A DNA stretch of 23,093 bases from Clostridia bacterium (GTDB taxonomy: Bacteria; Bacillota; Clostridia; Oscillospirales; Acutalibacteraceae): the NCBI GenBank assembly GCA_900755895.1, contig CAAEIG010000001.1:1-23093 (forward strand), in the 5' to 3' direction. Each line of letters starts with the position of its first letter. The stretch's first letter is position 1. Positions 15,137-23,093 of this stretch are shown here, one piece after another. Made by a program: the position numbers and the translations under genes. The notes below the pieces were generated by a model, which was not told the origin of the DNA, made no database searches, and was given only the letters and a program-made list of their open reading frames with translations.

Positions 15137-16912
15137 CTATCCAAAATTTTGATTATCTGTCTCAAAATCTGACACTGTTTTGATAGGAAGATTGATTTGT
15201 GCCTTTGTCCCCTTTTCCACTTCCGAGAATAAGGTCAAGCCGTATTCCTGGCCAAAATACAGTTTAATCCGCCTGTCGATATTGCAGCATCCAATCCCAT
15301 TTCCCTCCTTGGACGGAGCGTTTCCCTGAGAAATGGCCGCAATCTGTTGGGAAGGAATTCCCAATCCATCATCTTCCACGGTCAAAACCCACTGATCCTG
15401 TTTCAAGCCGGCTGAGAGAACCAACGTGATTCCCGGCCTTTTTCCTGCCATACCGTGTTGGATGGAATTCTCCACCAAAGGTTGCAGCGTCAGCTTTGGA
15501 ACAGCCAATTCTTCCAACTCTTCGGGAATCTGATAGTGCACTTGAATCCGACCGGGATACCGCAAGAGCTGAAGCTCCAGATAAGCCTTCACACCTTTCA
15601 ACTCTTCGCCCAGGCTGATGACTTCTTTGCCCCTGCTCAAATTGACACGGTAAAATTTAGCCAGCATCTCGATACTTTGCCGGACTTCCTCACGGGTGTG
15701 GTCGACAGCCAGCCACGATATGGTGGAGAGGGCATTGTAAAGAAAGTGGGGATTGACCTGAGATTGTAAGGAATCCAACTGCATTCTAGTCTTTTCGAGC
15801 TCCAGCACATACTTCTGTTGAATCATCTCCCGAAGCTGCTTTGCCAACGAGGAAAAATGCCGGTCAATCTGCGCCAATTCATCCGCACCCGTTTCCACCT
15901 GCTGATCCTCCCAATTTCCCTGAAGCATGACCTCCATTTTTTTCACCAGATAATCTGTCCGCTTCCCTATGGAATGGGAAAAGGCCACTACCAGCAATGT
16001 GGAAAACAACGTGGTCACAATGAGCACCACCGCATTCAACCACACAATTTTCTCCGCTTCAGTGAACGCCTCCTCCCCAGCACAGGAAATCCCCATCCTC
16101 CATCCATTTTGGAGAACGGTTTGAATTTGATACGTCCCATTTGCCTGTGTGAGCGTATCCATAGCAACGGAATCTTCCATGCTTTGCTGCCCCACAACCA
16201 TCGTTCCGGACAGATCTTCCAAACTCACTTGAAAAAAAGGATCCAATGTAGAGAGAATCTCCGTGATGGCCTTTTCAGATACCGCTACAGTAATCATGTT
16301 CTCCTGGGAAAATTGATTTTGATAGGTCCCTAAAACCTTGCTGTAGGCAAATACCTTCTCTCCGTCCTGACCAACAGAGGTTTGAGGGGACCAATAATCT
16401 TCGTTTCTCTCCATATAACGGTATCCAGTCCAAAGCCCTACATTTCCCATATCAGCGATATCCTGCTTTTGAGACCAGGTGTTTCGATAATCCCAACTGT
16501 TCACAAAAAAGGGAGGAGCGCTGATGAGACTTGGATTTTCACTGTAATACGTGACTCCTTTTACCATCGGCCAAACGTAAAGCGCTTCCAAATATTTGTT
16601 GTACGCCAAAAGGTAGGTTTCCTGGGCATCTATTAAAGAGGTGTATCGAGGTTTCAGCACCTCTACAATCTGCCGATCCTGTCCCAAGATATCCGCCAAC
16701 ATTTCATAGGAGGAAAACATATTTTCCATTTCCTGGGTCACCCGCTGGAACTCAGAAACAATTTTTTCCTCCAGATTCTCTTTTTCCGACTCTCGAATTT
16801 TAAATAGAAATCCGCCGCTGATGCTCACCATGGGCAAAATGGCCGCCACCAGACACAGAAGGATCATTTTGCCCCTCAGCTTCAATCTGGAAAAAATAGA
16901 ATGTGCCTTCAT
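15137..16912 (-). CDS. YesM-type sensor histidine kinase
   Basis: A 591-residue membrane histidine kinase of the YesM/LytS-like group, which senses extracellular sugar and phosphorylates the paired YesN regulator. There is one membrane span at about 16-37, a large extracellular sensor region (about 40-288, Cache-like by position), a second span at about 290-312, a HAMP region (about 313-365), the His_kinase motif QVNPHFLYNALSTI with phospho-acceptor H389, and an ATPase domain with LVENSIQHG (479-487), DDGLGI (514-519) and GNGIG (537-541). The ATG at 16912 overlaps the regulator stop by 4 bases (ATGA), so the two proteins are translationally coupled. The gene is noticeably AT-richer than the housekeeping genes of the window. 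Confidence 0.95.
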   Translation of the reverse strand: MKAHSIFSRLKLRGKMILLCLVAAILPMVSISGGFLFKIRESEKENLEEKIVSEFQRVTQEMENMFSSYEMLADILGQDRQIVEVLKPRYTSLIDAQETYLLAYNKYLEALYVWPMVKGVTYYSENPSLISAPPFFVNSWDYRNTWSQKQDIADMGNVGLWTGYRYMERNEDYWSPQTSVGQDGEKVFAYSKVLGTYQNQFSQENMITVAVSEKAITEILSTLDPFFQVSLEDLSGTMVVGQQSMEDSVAMDTLTQANGTYQIQTVLQNGWRMGISCAGEEAFTEAEKIVWLNAVVLIVTTLFSTLLVVAFSHSIGKRTDYLVKKMEVMLQGNWEDQQVETGADELAQIDRHFSSLAKQLREMIQQKYVLELEKTRMQLDSLQSQVNPHFLYNALSTISWLAVDHTREEVRQSIEMLAKFYRVNLSRGKEVISLGEELKGVKAYLELQLLRYPGRIQVHYQIPEELEELAVPKLTLQPLVENSIQHGMAGKRPGITLVLSAGLKQDQWVLTVEDDGLGIPSQQIAAISQGNAPSKEGNGIGCCNIDRRIKLYFGQEYGLTLFSEVEKGTKAQINLPIKTVSDFETDNQNFG

Positions 16913-18447
16913 GATGTTCCCCCAAAAAACTGCTTTCGAAAATCTCCCGGCGATACCCCGTAATACTTTCGAAATACCAGGCTGAAATACGATGGATTCT
17001 CATAGCCCACCAGACTTCCAATTTCGTAGACCTTGTGGGTGGACGCCGTCAGGTATTCCCGCGCTTTTTCCATCCTCACAGATTGCAGATAGTCCATCAC
17101 GGTTATCCCCATTTTGTTTTTGAACACCCGTCTGGTATAGGAAGTTGAAAAATGGATGCAGTCCGCGATCCACTCCACTGATAAATCCTTAAAGTATTCC
17201 GTATCAATGATTTCCTTGATCTGTTCTGCTGCAGTTTGCCCACTGGCCTCTTTTTGCAAAAAGGCGGCTTCCATCAACGTCAAAAGGGTATTTTGCAGAT
17301 ATTCCTGCAACTGTGCCCGGTTGGAAAGCTTGGAGATTTTTCGATATTCTTCATGGGTGGAAAAACTGCTCTTATCTGAGGGGATCCGCTTTCGTATGGC
17401 CAAAATTGCGGAGGCCACAATCTCAATGACAATCCCCAAAATACTCTCCCAAGGATATGTCTCAGGAAAGGAATTAAAGATCTTTTCCACAAAACCAGAA
17501 ACCTTTTGGGGGGCACCGGAGGCCAAGACATCAATTACCTCGTCTGAAAAATCCGAAATATCCCCGGTACCCCTTTCCAAAGTAGCCTCTTCAAAGAACG
17601 ACAGCCTTCCTACACCCTGCTTTTGATTCTCTACCAAAGCATAACAAGCTTGCTGATAATACGCCCGGGCATCTTGCAGCGATGAAAACTCCTCACTGAT
17701 TCCCACTCTACAATTTTTCCTTCCAGAGGGGTCCAACTTTCTCAAGAATCGCTCCGCACTCAACGTCAAATGATCCAGAGCCATCTCCTCGGTCACAATG
17801 GAGGAAAAATGGCATAAAACCGCCAAATAGCGCTGTTCCATCAAAATGCAGGGAGGAATCCCCAGTTGCAGGCAGACTCCATCTGCCGCCTCCTCATCTT
17901 CAGTCCACCCTGGGGAAATCACCATTACCGAATAAATCCCGGATTCCAAATAAAGCCCCATGGCCGCCGCTTTTTGATAGATCTCCGTTAGCGCCATTTC
18001 ATTTTGAAACAGCTTTCTCATAAAATCCTTTTGCTCCATACAGGGATTGGACCCACTTTTTGCGCTGCCCGTTCCAGAAACGCCATCCTCGGTGACGCAA
18101 GACAGAATCCGACTGAGTTCATCCTTGCTGACCGGCTTGAGAAGGTAGTCCCTGGCACCTAGCCGGACCGCCTCCCTGGCATAGGTAAAATCCTGATATC
18201 CTGAGATAAACACTATCTCTCCGGAATACCCATTCTCCCGCAGGATCCTGGTCATGGCAACGCCGTCCATCTTCGGCATTTTCACATCGGAAACGACTAA
18301 ATCCGGCTGAAGCTGCAAAATCTTCGCAATTCCCTCTTCCCCATTTCTGGCAGTGCCACAAACAACAATATCCGGATGCAGGGCAAGAAGCATCTTTTCC
18401 ATTCCAAATAGTTCAATATCCTCATCGTCCACCAAAAAAACGCGCAC
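16909..18447 (-). CDS. YesN-type response regulator with AraC DNA-binding domain
   Basis: Receiver domain, long middle region and C-terminal AraC/XylS double helix-turn-helix, the YesN layout. Counting from an ATG at 18480, acidic residues D18, D19 and phospho-acceptor D65 (in VVSDVKMPKMDG) are present, with a conserved Lys (LLKPVSKDEL). The AraC domain covers about the last 100 residues, with IADCIHFSTSYTRRVFKNKM and the second helix pair ending in YYGVSPGDFRKQF. I prefer GTG 18447 (giving VRVFLVDDED, 512 residues) because GAGG lies 9 bases upstream and family members begin directly with the receiver strand. The ATG at 18480 has a poor site. It most likely activates the binding-protein/permease/hydrolase/kinase operon next door. 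Confidence 0.94.
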   Translation of the reverse strand: MRVFLVDDEDIELFGMEKMLLALHPDIVVCGTARNGEEGIAKILQLQPDLVVSDVKMPKMDGVAMTRILRENGYSGEIVFISGYQDFTYAREAVRLGARDYLLKPVSKDELSRILSCVTEDGVSGTGSAKSGSNPCMEQKDFMRKLFQNEMALTEIYQKAAAMGLYLESGIYSVMVISPGWTEDEEAADGVCLQLGIPPCILMEQRYLAVLCHFSSIVTEEMALDHLTLSAERFLRKLDPSGRKNCRVGISEEFSSLQDARAYYQQACYALVENQKQGVGRLSFFEEATLERGTGDISDFSDEVIDVLASGAPQKVSGFVEKIFNSFPETYPWESILGIVIEIVASAILAIRKRIPSDKSSFSTHEEYRKISKLSNRAQLQEYLQNTLLTLMEAAFLQKEASGQTAAEQIKEIIDTEYFKDLSVEWIADCIHFSTSYTRRVFKNKMGITVMDYLQSVRMEKAREYLTASTHKVYEIGSLVGYENPSYFSLVFRKYYGVSPGDFRKQFFGGTS

Positions 18448-18542
18448 AGATTTCACCCTCTTTCGGACTAAGTATATCATCTTTTCCCAGGGGAAATCAT
18501 GCTAAAATATGGCACTTCTGGCAGTATTCGATTTTCTTTTGC

Positions 18543-18597
18543 CAAAAAAGAAAATCCCGATCCCAGCGCAGCTGATTCTGGCTGCTCCGAGACCGGG
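18543..18597 (-). terminator. Rho-independent terminator of the GH2-MATE-MBL operon
   Basis: Minus strand: the arm at 18597-18581 pairs with 18572-18556 over 17 positions with a single mismatch and a few G-U pairs, loop 18580-18573, followed by ATTTTCTTTTTTGG. It lies 54 bases after the MBL gene stop and about 96 bases upstream of the preferred YesN start, so it separates the two operons. It is the strongest terminator in the window. Confidence 0.85.
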
Positions 18598-18650
18598 CTT
18601 TTCAAAAGGATTTATAAAAATGGGATAGGATCACTCAAACTGAAGATGGA

Positions 18651-19445
18651 TCACTCGTTGCGGTAATTGATGCAGGAAAGTCCCACCTGCACCCGCACGC
18701 CATCTTTTGCAAAAGGCCGCTGGTAGCCCTGAAGCTCCTGGGTGGGCACCAAGTCCGGCTTGCCCTCTGTCACATGCTGAGCAGCGGTGATAAAATCGTC
18801 CAGGTACTCCTTGCAGATGGGACAGCCATTGTGGCTAGGCAGGATCCAGTCAAACTGGTCCTCCAGGGACTTCAGCCGCCGCATATTCTGCAAAAAGGAC
18901 TTCACACTGTTCAAATCCCCCAGGTTGGCCTGGCCGGAATCAAACTCGTCGCCGGCAAACAGCAGCCGCCGCTTGTTGTCCAAAAAGCTCAGGGAGCTCT
19001 CGTTGTGGGCCGGCGTATGCAGCACCGTCACCTGGCGGCCTCCCCCCAGGTCAAAGACATGACCGTCTTCCACGGAGATCATCTCATAGTCGGGATAGGG
19101 CAGGTTGGCGAGAAACTCCGGGGCCACCGGCTCAAAAGGCTGGTTGGCAATGGCCTTGGCCTTCTCGTGCATGTGTACCTTGGGAAACCACATGTTGCCG
19201 CCGGTATGGTCATAGTGACCGTGTGTGTTGACCACCACCAACTCCCGGTCCCCGGCCAGCCGCTGCACCAGGTTGGGGAAATCTCCCCTGCCGTAGGCGG
19301 TGTCGATGAGCAGCGCTTTCTCCTCCCCCAACAGCAGGAAGGTGTACAGCCCCTCCCCATACTGAATCACAATGGTGTCCGGGTAGAGCTTCCACCAGCG
19401 GTAGGCTTCGTCATCGGGAAGCCGCACAATGGGATAGGTCTTCAT
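18651..19445 (-). CDS. MBL-fold metallo-hydrolase
   Basis: A 264-residue metallo-beta-lactamase-fold protein, soluble. Metal ligands are THGHYDH (74-80: H75, H77, D79, H80), H147 (in HTPAHNESS 143-151), D166 (in AGDEFD) and H205 (in LPSHNG). This is a complete two-metal site. The usual HTPGHTxGS motif is changed to HTPAHNESS, so the loop near the active site differs from the glyoxalase II type. The substrate is unknown; the fold covers thioesterases, lactonases and other hydrolases. The ATG at 19445 has AAAGGA 10 bases upstream. It is the last gene of the GH2-MATE-MBL run, 43 bases after the exporter and just before a strong terminator. Confidence 0.9.
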   Translation of the reverse strand: MKTYPIVRLPDDEAYRWWKLYPDTIVIQYGEGLYTFLLLGEEKALLIDTAYGRGDFPNLVQRLAGDRELVVVNTHGHYDHTGGNMWFPKVHMHEKAKAIANQPFEPVAPEFLANLPYPDYEMISVEDGHVFDLGGGRQVTVLHTPAHNESSLSFLDNKRRLLFAGDEFDSGQANLGDLNSVKSFLQNMRRLKSLEDQFDWILPSHNGCPICKEYLDDFITAAQHVTEGKPDLVPTQELQGYQRPFAKDGVRVQVGLSCINYRNE

Positions 19446-19488
19446 GACAGATCATTCCTTTCTATACAGGGTTCGCGCCGGACCTGCG

Positions 19489-20883
19489 CTAAGAGCTTCC
19501 CGCCACTTGCAGCCGGCGTTTTTCCGCTTTTTCCATCCATTTCTTACTGTTCCAGCGGTGCAGGAGAATCAATCCCCGCACAGCCTCATCCAGGGCAAAG
19601 GCCACCCAGATTCCGTTGAGCCCATACCCCAGCACAATGCCGAACAGGTAGGACAGCGCCACACTCACCAGCCAGTTGCTGGACTGGTTCACCACCAGCT
19701 GATACATCACGTCGCCAGTGGCCTGCAGCGCCCCGGACAGGGTGTTGTTCAGCGCCCGACCGATCTCCACAAAGAGGTCGATGACCACCACCGTGGAGGC
19801 GATCTGCAAAATGGCGCTGTCGGTGGTGAAGATCCCCAGCAGCACCCGACGCAGGAGGATCACCGCCAGGGAAAAACACACATTGCTCACCAGAGCGATC
19901 TTGGTGATCCGGCGGCGGAGGGCCATGGCCTCGTCATACTTGCCGGAGCCGATGCGGTAGCCGATCAAGATGGTTCCGGACTGGCCGCAGGCCTGGCCCA
20001 CCAGGGCGATATACTGCACGATGTTGGTGATGTAGACCTTGGCGGCCACCATCTCCTCACCGGCCAGGGCAATGATAGCCGTGGTGACCAGCTGCCCCGA
20101 GCCGTAGGCGATGTTGTTCACGCCGCCGGGGATCCCAATGCCCAGGGAGAGCTTCAAATCCTCCCAGGGGAAGGGCCGCAGCAGGGACAGCCGGATGCGG
20201 ATCCCGGCGCTGCGGTACATGGCCCACAGGGCCAGGCACAGTCCCACGGCCTGGCTGACCACATTGGCCACAGCCACGCCCATCACCGGCTCCCCAGGCA
20301 CGGGGATGGGCCGGAACACCACCAGAGCGCAGCCCACCAGATTGACGGCGTTGATACACAGGTTCACCAGCAGGGGGATCTTGGTCCTGCCCATGGACCG
20401 GCAGATGTTGGAGGTCACCAGCTGGAGGCATTGAATCACCATGGCGCCACCCACAATGCGCATGTACACCGCCGCCATGTGCAGGGACGCGGGACTGACC
20501 TTCATAATGGTCAAAAACAGCGGGGAAAACAACAGGAAGAGCAGTCCAAATGCCAACCCCAGCAGAGCGTTGGCCGCAATGGCCACATTGGCCATGCGCT
20601 CCACCCGCTGGCGGTTGTGCATGCCGATGGCCTGGTTGATACACACAATGCTGCCGGTGGCCACAGCGGTGGCGATCATCAGCAGGATGTTGATGTACTG
20701 GGTGGAGATGCTCACCGCGCTGACCATGCTGTCTGAAATACGGCTGAGAAAGGCCACGTTGACCATGCTCACCGTGGTGCGCAGGACCATCTCCCCCAAC
20801 ATGGCCGGGGCCAAATGCCGCAGGCCGATCTCATCCGGGGTCAATCCCCGGGAGGACAGGGATGCAAACAGTGATTGTTTCAT
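19489..20883 (-). CDS. MATE-family multidrug/metabolite efflux transporter
   Basis: A 464-residue integral membrane protein with about twelve hydrophobic segments in two homologous halves, as in MATE (MatE) transporters, which export organic cations, drugs or metabolites using a sodium or proton gradient. The N-terminal half includes PAMLGEMVLRTTVSMVNVAF, where the first helix packs into the central cleft; GIPGGVNNIAYGSGQLVTTA begins the second half. Length is typical (about 450). The ATG at 20883 lies 15 bases after the GH2 stop and has only a distant GGAG, so it probably relies on translational coupling to GH2. The substrate is unknown; the neighbours suggest an aglycone or by-product of the glycosidase, which is speculation. 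Confidence 0.92.
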   Translation of the reverse strand: MKQSLFASLSSRGLTPDEIGLRHLAPAMLGEMVLRTTVSMVNVAFLSRISDSMVSAVSISTQYINILLMIATAVATGSIVCINQAIGMHNRQRVERMANVAIAANALLGLAFGLLFLLFSPLFLTIMKVSPASLHMAAVYMRIVGGAMVIQCLQLVTSNICRSMGRTKIPLLVNLCINAVNLVGCALVVFRPIPVPGEPVMGVAVANVVSQAVGLCLALWAMYRSAGIRIRLSLLRPFPWEDLKLSLGIGIPGGVNNIAYGSGQLVTTAIIALAGEEMVAAKVYITNIVQYIALVGQACGQSGTILIGYRIGSGKYDEAMALRRRITKIALVSNVCFSLAVILLRRVLLGIFTTDSAILQIASTVVVIDLFVEIGRALNNTLSGALQATGDVMYQLVVNQSSNWLVSVALSYLFGIVLGYGLNGIWVAFALDEAVRGLILLHRWNSKKWMEKAEKRRLQVAGSS

Positions 20884-20898
20884 ACCGGTTGGGCGGGA

Positions 20899-23093
20899 TC
20901 ACTCCGCCTCCAAGGTGAGCTCCACCGGCTGCAGCCCCTGGACGGACACCTCCACCTGGAGGGTCCCCTTCTGCCGGGGAGCCTGCACCACTGCGTAGGC
21001 CAGTCCACGGTAGGTGTCCCGCTTTCCGCTGCGGTACAGCTCCCGGCAGCCGGGGTCACCGTTGTCCATGCCCAACAGGGTGCCGCCCTGCACCTTCACC
21101 CACACGGTCCGGTCCTGATCCGGCACCACCTGGCCATCGGCGTCCACCAGAGCAATCTCCAACTGGACCACGTCCAGGCCGTCCGCCTGCAGGCTCTCCC
21201 GGTCCGCCCGGACCTTCAGGGCCGCCGGGGCTCCTGCCCGGCGCAGGGTCTGCCGGGCAATCTCATTGCCCTGGGAATCCCGGCCGATCACCGTCAGCTC
21301 CTCACCAGTGTAGGGCACGTCCCAACTCAAGTGCAGGTCGTTGGTGGTGATGGGGGCAATGGGGGTGTCAAAATGACCGTAGCACTGGGTCATGCCCTGG
21401 GCAGGGAACTCATAGCACTTCACACCGTAACTCTTGCCGCCCAGCAGCAGCTCCACCGAGAAGCAGTTGGTGTACACGATCACAGGATACACCGTCCCCG
21501 GCTCCAGGTCAAGGTTCAGGTGGGGGCAGACGTGCAGCAGGGGCCGGTCCTTCACCCACTGGGACTGGTAGAAGTGGAACCCGTCCTTCTCATAGCCGCA
21601 GGTGTCCAAAACGCCGGCGGAGGAGCCCTTGTTGGGCCAGAAGCACTCGCCCAGATAGTCGATGCCTGTCCACATGAAGCTGCCCAGCACATAGGGCCTG
21701 GTGCGGATGAACTTCCACAGCTTTTCAGCCTTGAGCATCTTGCCGTGATAGGCTGCCCGGCCCCACGCGCCGTCCTTGGGATTCAGGCGGTAATCGCCCC
21801 GCAGGCCTCCCACAGAGCCGTCCTCCGAGCCCATGAGCAGCCAGTCGGGATGCTCCCGCTTTTCCTCGTCATAGAAGGTCTCGGTGCGCTCCCGCCAGCG
21901 GTCGGTGTAGTTGACGCCCACAATGTCCAGCTCTTCCATAAACTGGTCGTAGCCCTGCTGGGGCTCGGCCTTCACCTGGTCGCAGGCCTGGGTGGTGGGA
22001 CGGGAGGGATCCAAGCTGTGGCACAGGCCCACCAGCTCCTTGGCGATGTTCCAGCCCTGGGGCACCAACTGCTCCCGGACCTCGTTGCCCACGGACCACA
22101 TGATGATGGAGGGATGGTTCCGATCCCGCAGCACCATGGCGGTCATGTCCTCCTGCCAGCAGGTGGAGAACCACTCGGAATAGCCCCGGCTCTCGTGGGT
22201 GTTGGAGCCAAACTCCTTGCCCTTCATGTTCTCCCACTCGTCAAAGGCCTCGTCCATCACCACAAAGCCCATGCGGTCCGCCAAGTCCAGCAGCACCGGA
22301 TCCGGCGGGTTATGGCTGCACCGCAAAGCGTTGACACCCATCTCCCGAAGCTTTTCCAGCCTCCGCTCCCAAACTCTGGGAGGCACTGCCGCGCCCACGC
22401 AGCCGCCGTCGTGGTGGAGGCACACGCCCTGGAGGATTACCTTTCTGCCGTTTAAGGAGAAGCCCTGCTCCGTGTCATAGGCGATCTCCCGGACACCGAA
22501 GGGAGTCTCCACCTGGTCCATCAGGGTCTCGCCGTCATACACCTTGGACACCAGGGTGTAGAGCACCGGAGTGTCGATGTCCCAGCGCTGGGGGGCAGGC
22601 AGGTCGATGTACTGCAGCACCACGGCGCTGTCCTTGGCGGGAACCGGAGCCAAGGCCCGGACACAGGAGGTTCCATCCAGGAGGATCTCCGTCTCCAGCC
22701 GGACATTCTGCCGGTCAAAACCGCCCTGGACGCTGGTTTCCACCCGCACCACGGCCTGTTCCTGGGTGATCTGCGGGGTGGTGACATAGACGCCCCAGGT
22801 CTTGATGGACAGGGGCTGGGTCTTCACCAGGTAGACCGGCCGGGTGATGCCGCTGCCGGTGTACCAGCGGGACCCGGGCTGATGGCTGTTGTCCACCCGG
22901 ACCAGCAGCTGGTTTTCCCCCTCCTGAAGCAGAGAGGTGATATCCAGCTCAAAGGAGGTGTACCCGTAAATGTGACCGCCCACATAGCTGCCATTGAGCC
23001 AGACGTCGCAGTTCATGTAGACCCCTTCAAAGTACAGGGCGATGCGATCCTGCGCAGCGCGTTCCACCTGGAAGGACCGGCGGGACCAGCCGA
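20899..23093 (-). CDS. GH2-family glycoside hydrolase (beta-galactosidase-like), 5' partial
   Basis: The frame is open through the right window edge. Translation from the edge reads GWSRRSFQVERAAQDRIALY before the ALYFEGVYMNCDVWLNG region, so roughly the first 60-70 codons are missing, and the in-frame GTG at 23067 is not the start. Domains in order: sugar-binding jelly roll (FEGVYMNCDVWLNG, VRVDNS, GSGITRPVYL), Ig-like domain, TIM barrel, then Ig-like C-terminal domains of the DUF4982/GH2_C kind. The catalytic acid/base Glu is in SVGNEV (codon 22083-22081) and the likely nucleophile Glu in GSED (codon 21825-21823). No signal peptide can be judged. Specificity (beta-galactoside, glucuronide or other) is not decidable here. 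It is followed 15 bases later by the MATE gene. Confidence 0.93.
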   Translation of the reverse strand, partial: GWSRRSFQVERAAQDRIALYFEGVYMNCDVWLNGSYVGGHIYGYTSFELDITSLLQEGENQLLVRVDNSHQPGSRWYTGSGITRPVYLVKTQPLSIKTWGVYVTTPQITQEQAVVRVETSVQGGFDRQNVRLETEILLDGTSCVRALAPVPAKDSAVVLQYIDLPAPQRWDIDTPVLYTLVSKVYDGETLMDQVETPFGVREIAYDTEQGFSLNGRKVILQGVCLHHDGGCVGAAVPPRVWERRLEKLREMGVNALRCSHNPPDPVLLDLADRMGFVVMDEAFDEWENMKGKEFGSNTHESRGYSEWFSTCWQEDMTAMVLRDRNHPSIIMWSVGNEVREQLVPQGWNIAKELVGLCHSLDPSRPTTQACDQVKAEPQQGYDQFMEELDIVGVNYTDRWRERTETFYDEEKREHPDWLLMGSEDGSVGGLRGDYRLNPKDGAWGRAAYHGKMLKAEKLWKFIRTRPYVLGSFMWTGIDYLGECFWPNKGSSAGVLDTCGYEKDGFHFYQSQWVKDRPLLHVCPHLNLDLEPGTVYPVIVYTNCFSVELLLGGKSYGVKCYEFPAQGMTQCYGHFDTPIAPITTNDLHLSWDVPYTGEELTVIGRDSQGNEIARQTLRRAGAPAALKVRADRESLQADGLDVVQLEIALVDADGQVVPDQDRTVWVKVQGGTLLGMDNGDPGCRELYRSGKRDTYRGLAYAVVQAPRQKGTLQVEVSVQGLQPVELTLEAE

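Noticed and set aside
15079..15165. 29-residue N-terminal extension of the sugar-binding protein
   Set aside because: It overlaps the sensor kinase 3' end and the promoter-like TATAAT, and would bury the lipoprotein signal peptide.
19444..22455. Long plus-strand ORFs opposite the MATE and GH2 genes
   Set aside because: Antisense shadows: His/Gly/Asp-rich translations without domains, opposite genes with clear motifs.
1..23093. CRISPR arrays, tRNA/rRNA genes, phage or transposase genes
   Set aside because: No regularly spaced direct repeats, no cloverleaf or rRNA segments and no integrase or transposase frames were seen on either strand.

Overview
The window looks like a stretch of chromosome from an endospore-forming, probably gut-dwelling Clostridia member; Oscillospiraceae (the Flavonifractor/Intestinimonas/Oscillibacter side) is my best guess. 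The reasons are the rimP-nusA-ylxR-ylxQ-infB-rbfA order, the SpoVT regulator, Gram-positive-style purine-rich Shine-Dalgarno sites, the YesMN/Lpl-type sugar uptake system, and a GC-rich background. The genus is inferred, not demonstrated. All 18 genes lie on the minus strand, so transcription runs from high to low coordinates. I see no tRNA, rRNA, CRISPR array or insertion sequence.

In transcription order, region 1 (23093-18543) is a GH2 beta-glycosidase (5' end cut off by the window edge), a MATE exporter and an MBL-fold hydrolase. They are closely spaced and end at a strong intrinsic terminator. Region 2 (18480-8269) is a carbohydrate-uptake locus. It holds a YesN-type response regulator overlapping a YesM-type sensor kinase, then, after a promoter-like TATAAT, a lipoprotein binding protein, two ABC permeases, a 703-residue ADP-ribosylglycohydrolase-fold enzyme with two C-terminal beta-sandwich domains, and a ribokinase whose GTG start overlaps the hydrolase stop. 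No ATPase gene is present, as is usual for Lpl-type systems that share an ATPase encoded elsewhere. The simplest reading is sense, import, cleave a riboside (or other furanoside) inside the cell, and phosphorylate the released ribose. This is the best candidate in the window for an undescribed pathway.

Region 3 (8191-7652) is spoVT alone, with a sigma-G-like promoter that overlaps the end of rbsK. Region 4 (7600-37) is the transcription/translation operon rimP-nusA-ylxR-ylxQ-infB-rbfA followed by an NrnA-like DHH phosphoesterase and a SagB-type nitroreductase. It starts from a near-consensus sigma-A promoter and has a 10-bp GNRA-type hairpin at the 5' end of the leader. Between infB and rbfA sits a ~390-base non-coding element made of nested hairpins bounded by 14-bp inverted repeats. 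Part of its end sequence recurs at the left edge of the window, again just downstream of a stop codon, so it is probably a dispersed, structured intergenic repeat.

The YesMN-permease section is visibly more AT-rich than both flanks (for example 24 of 60 G+C in 16201-16260 against 41 of 60 in 20041-20100), and several of its genes start with GTG. This fits a catabolic cassette of separate origin set beside conserved core genes.
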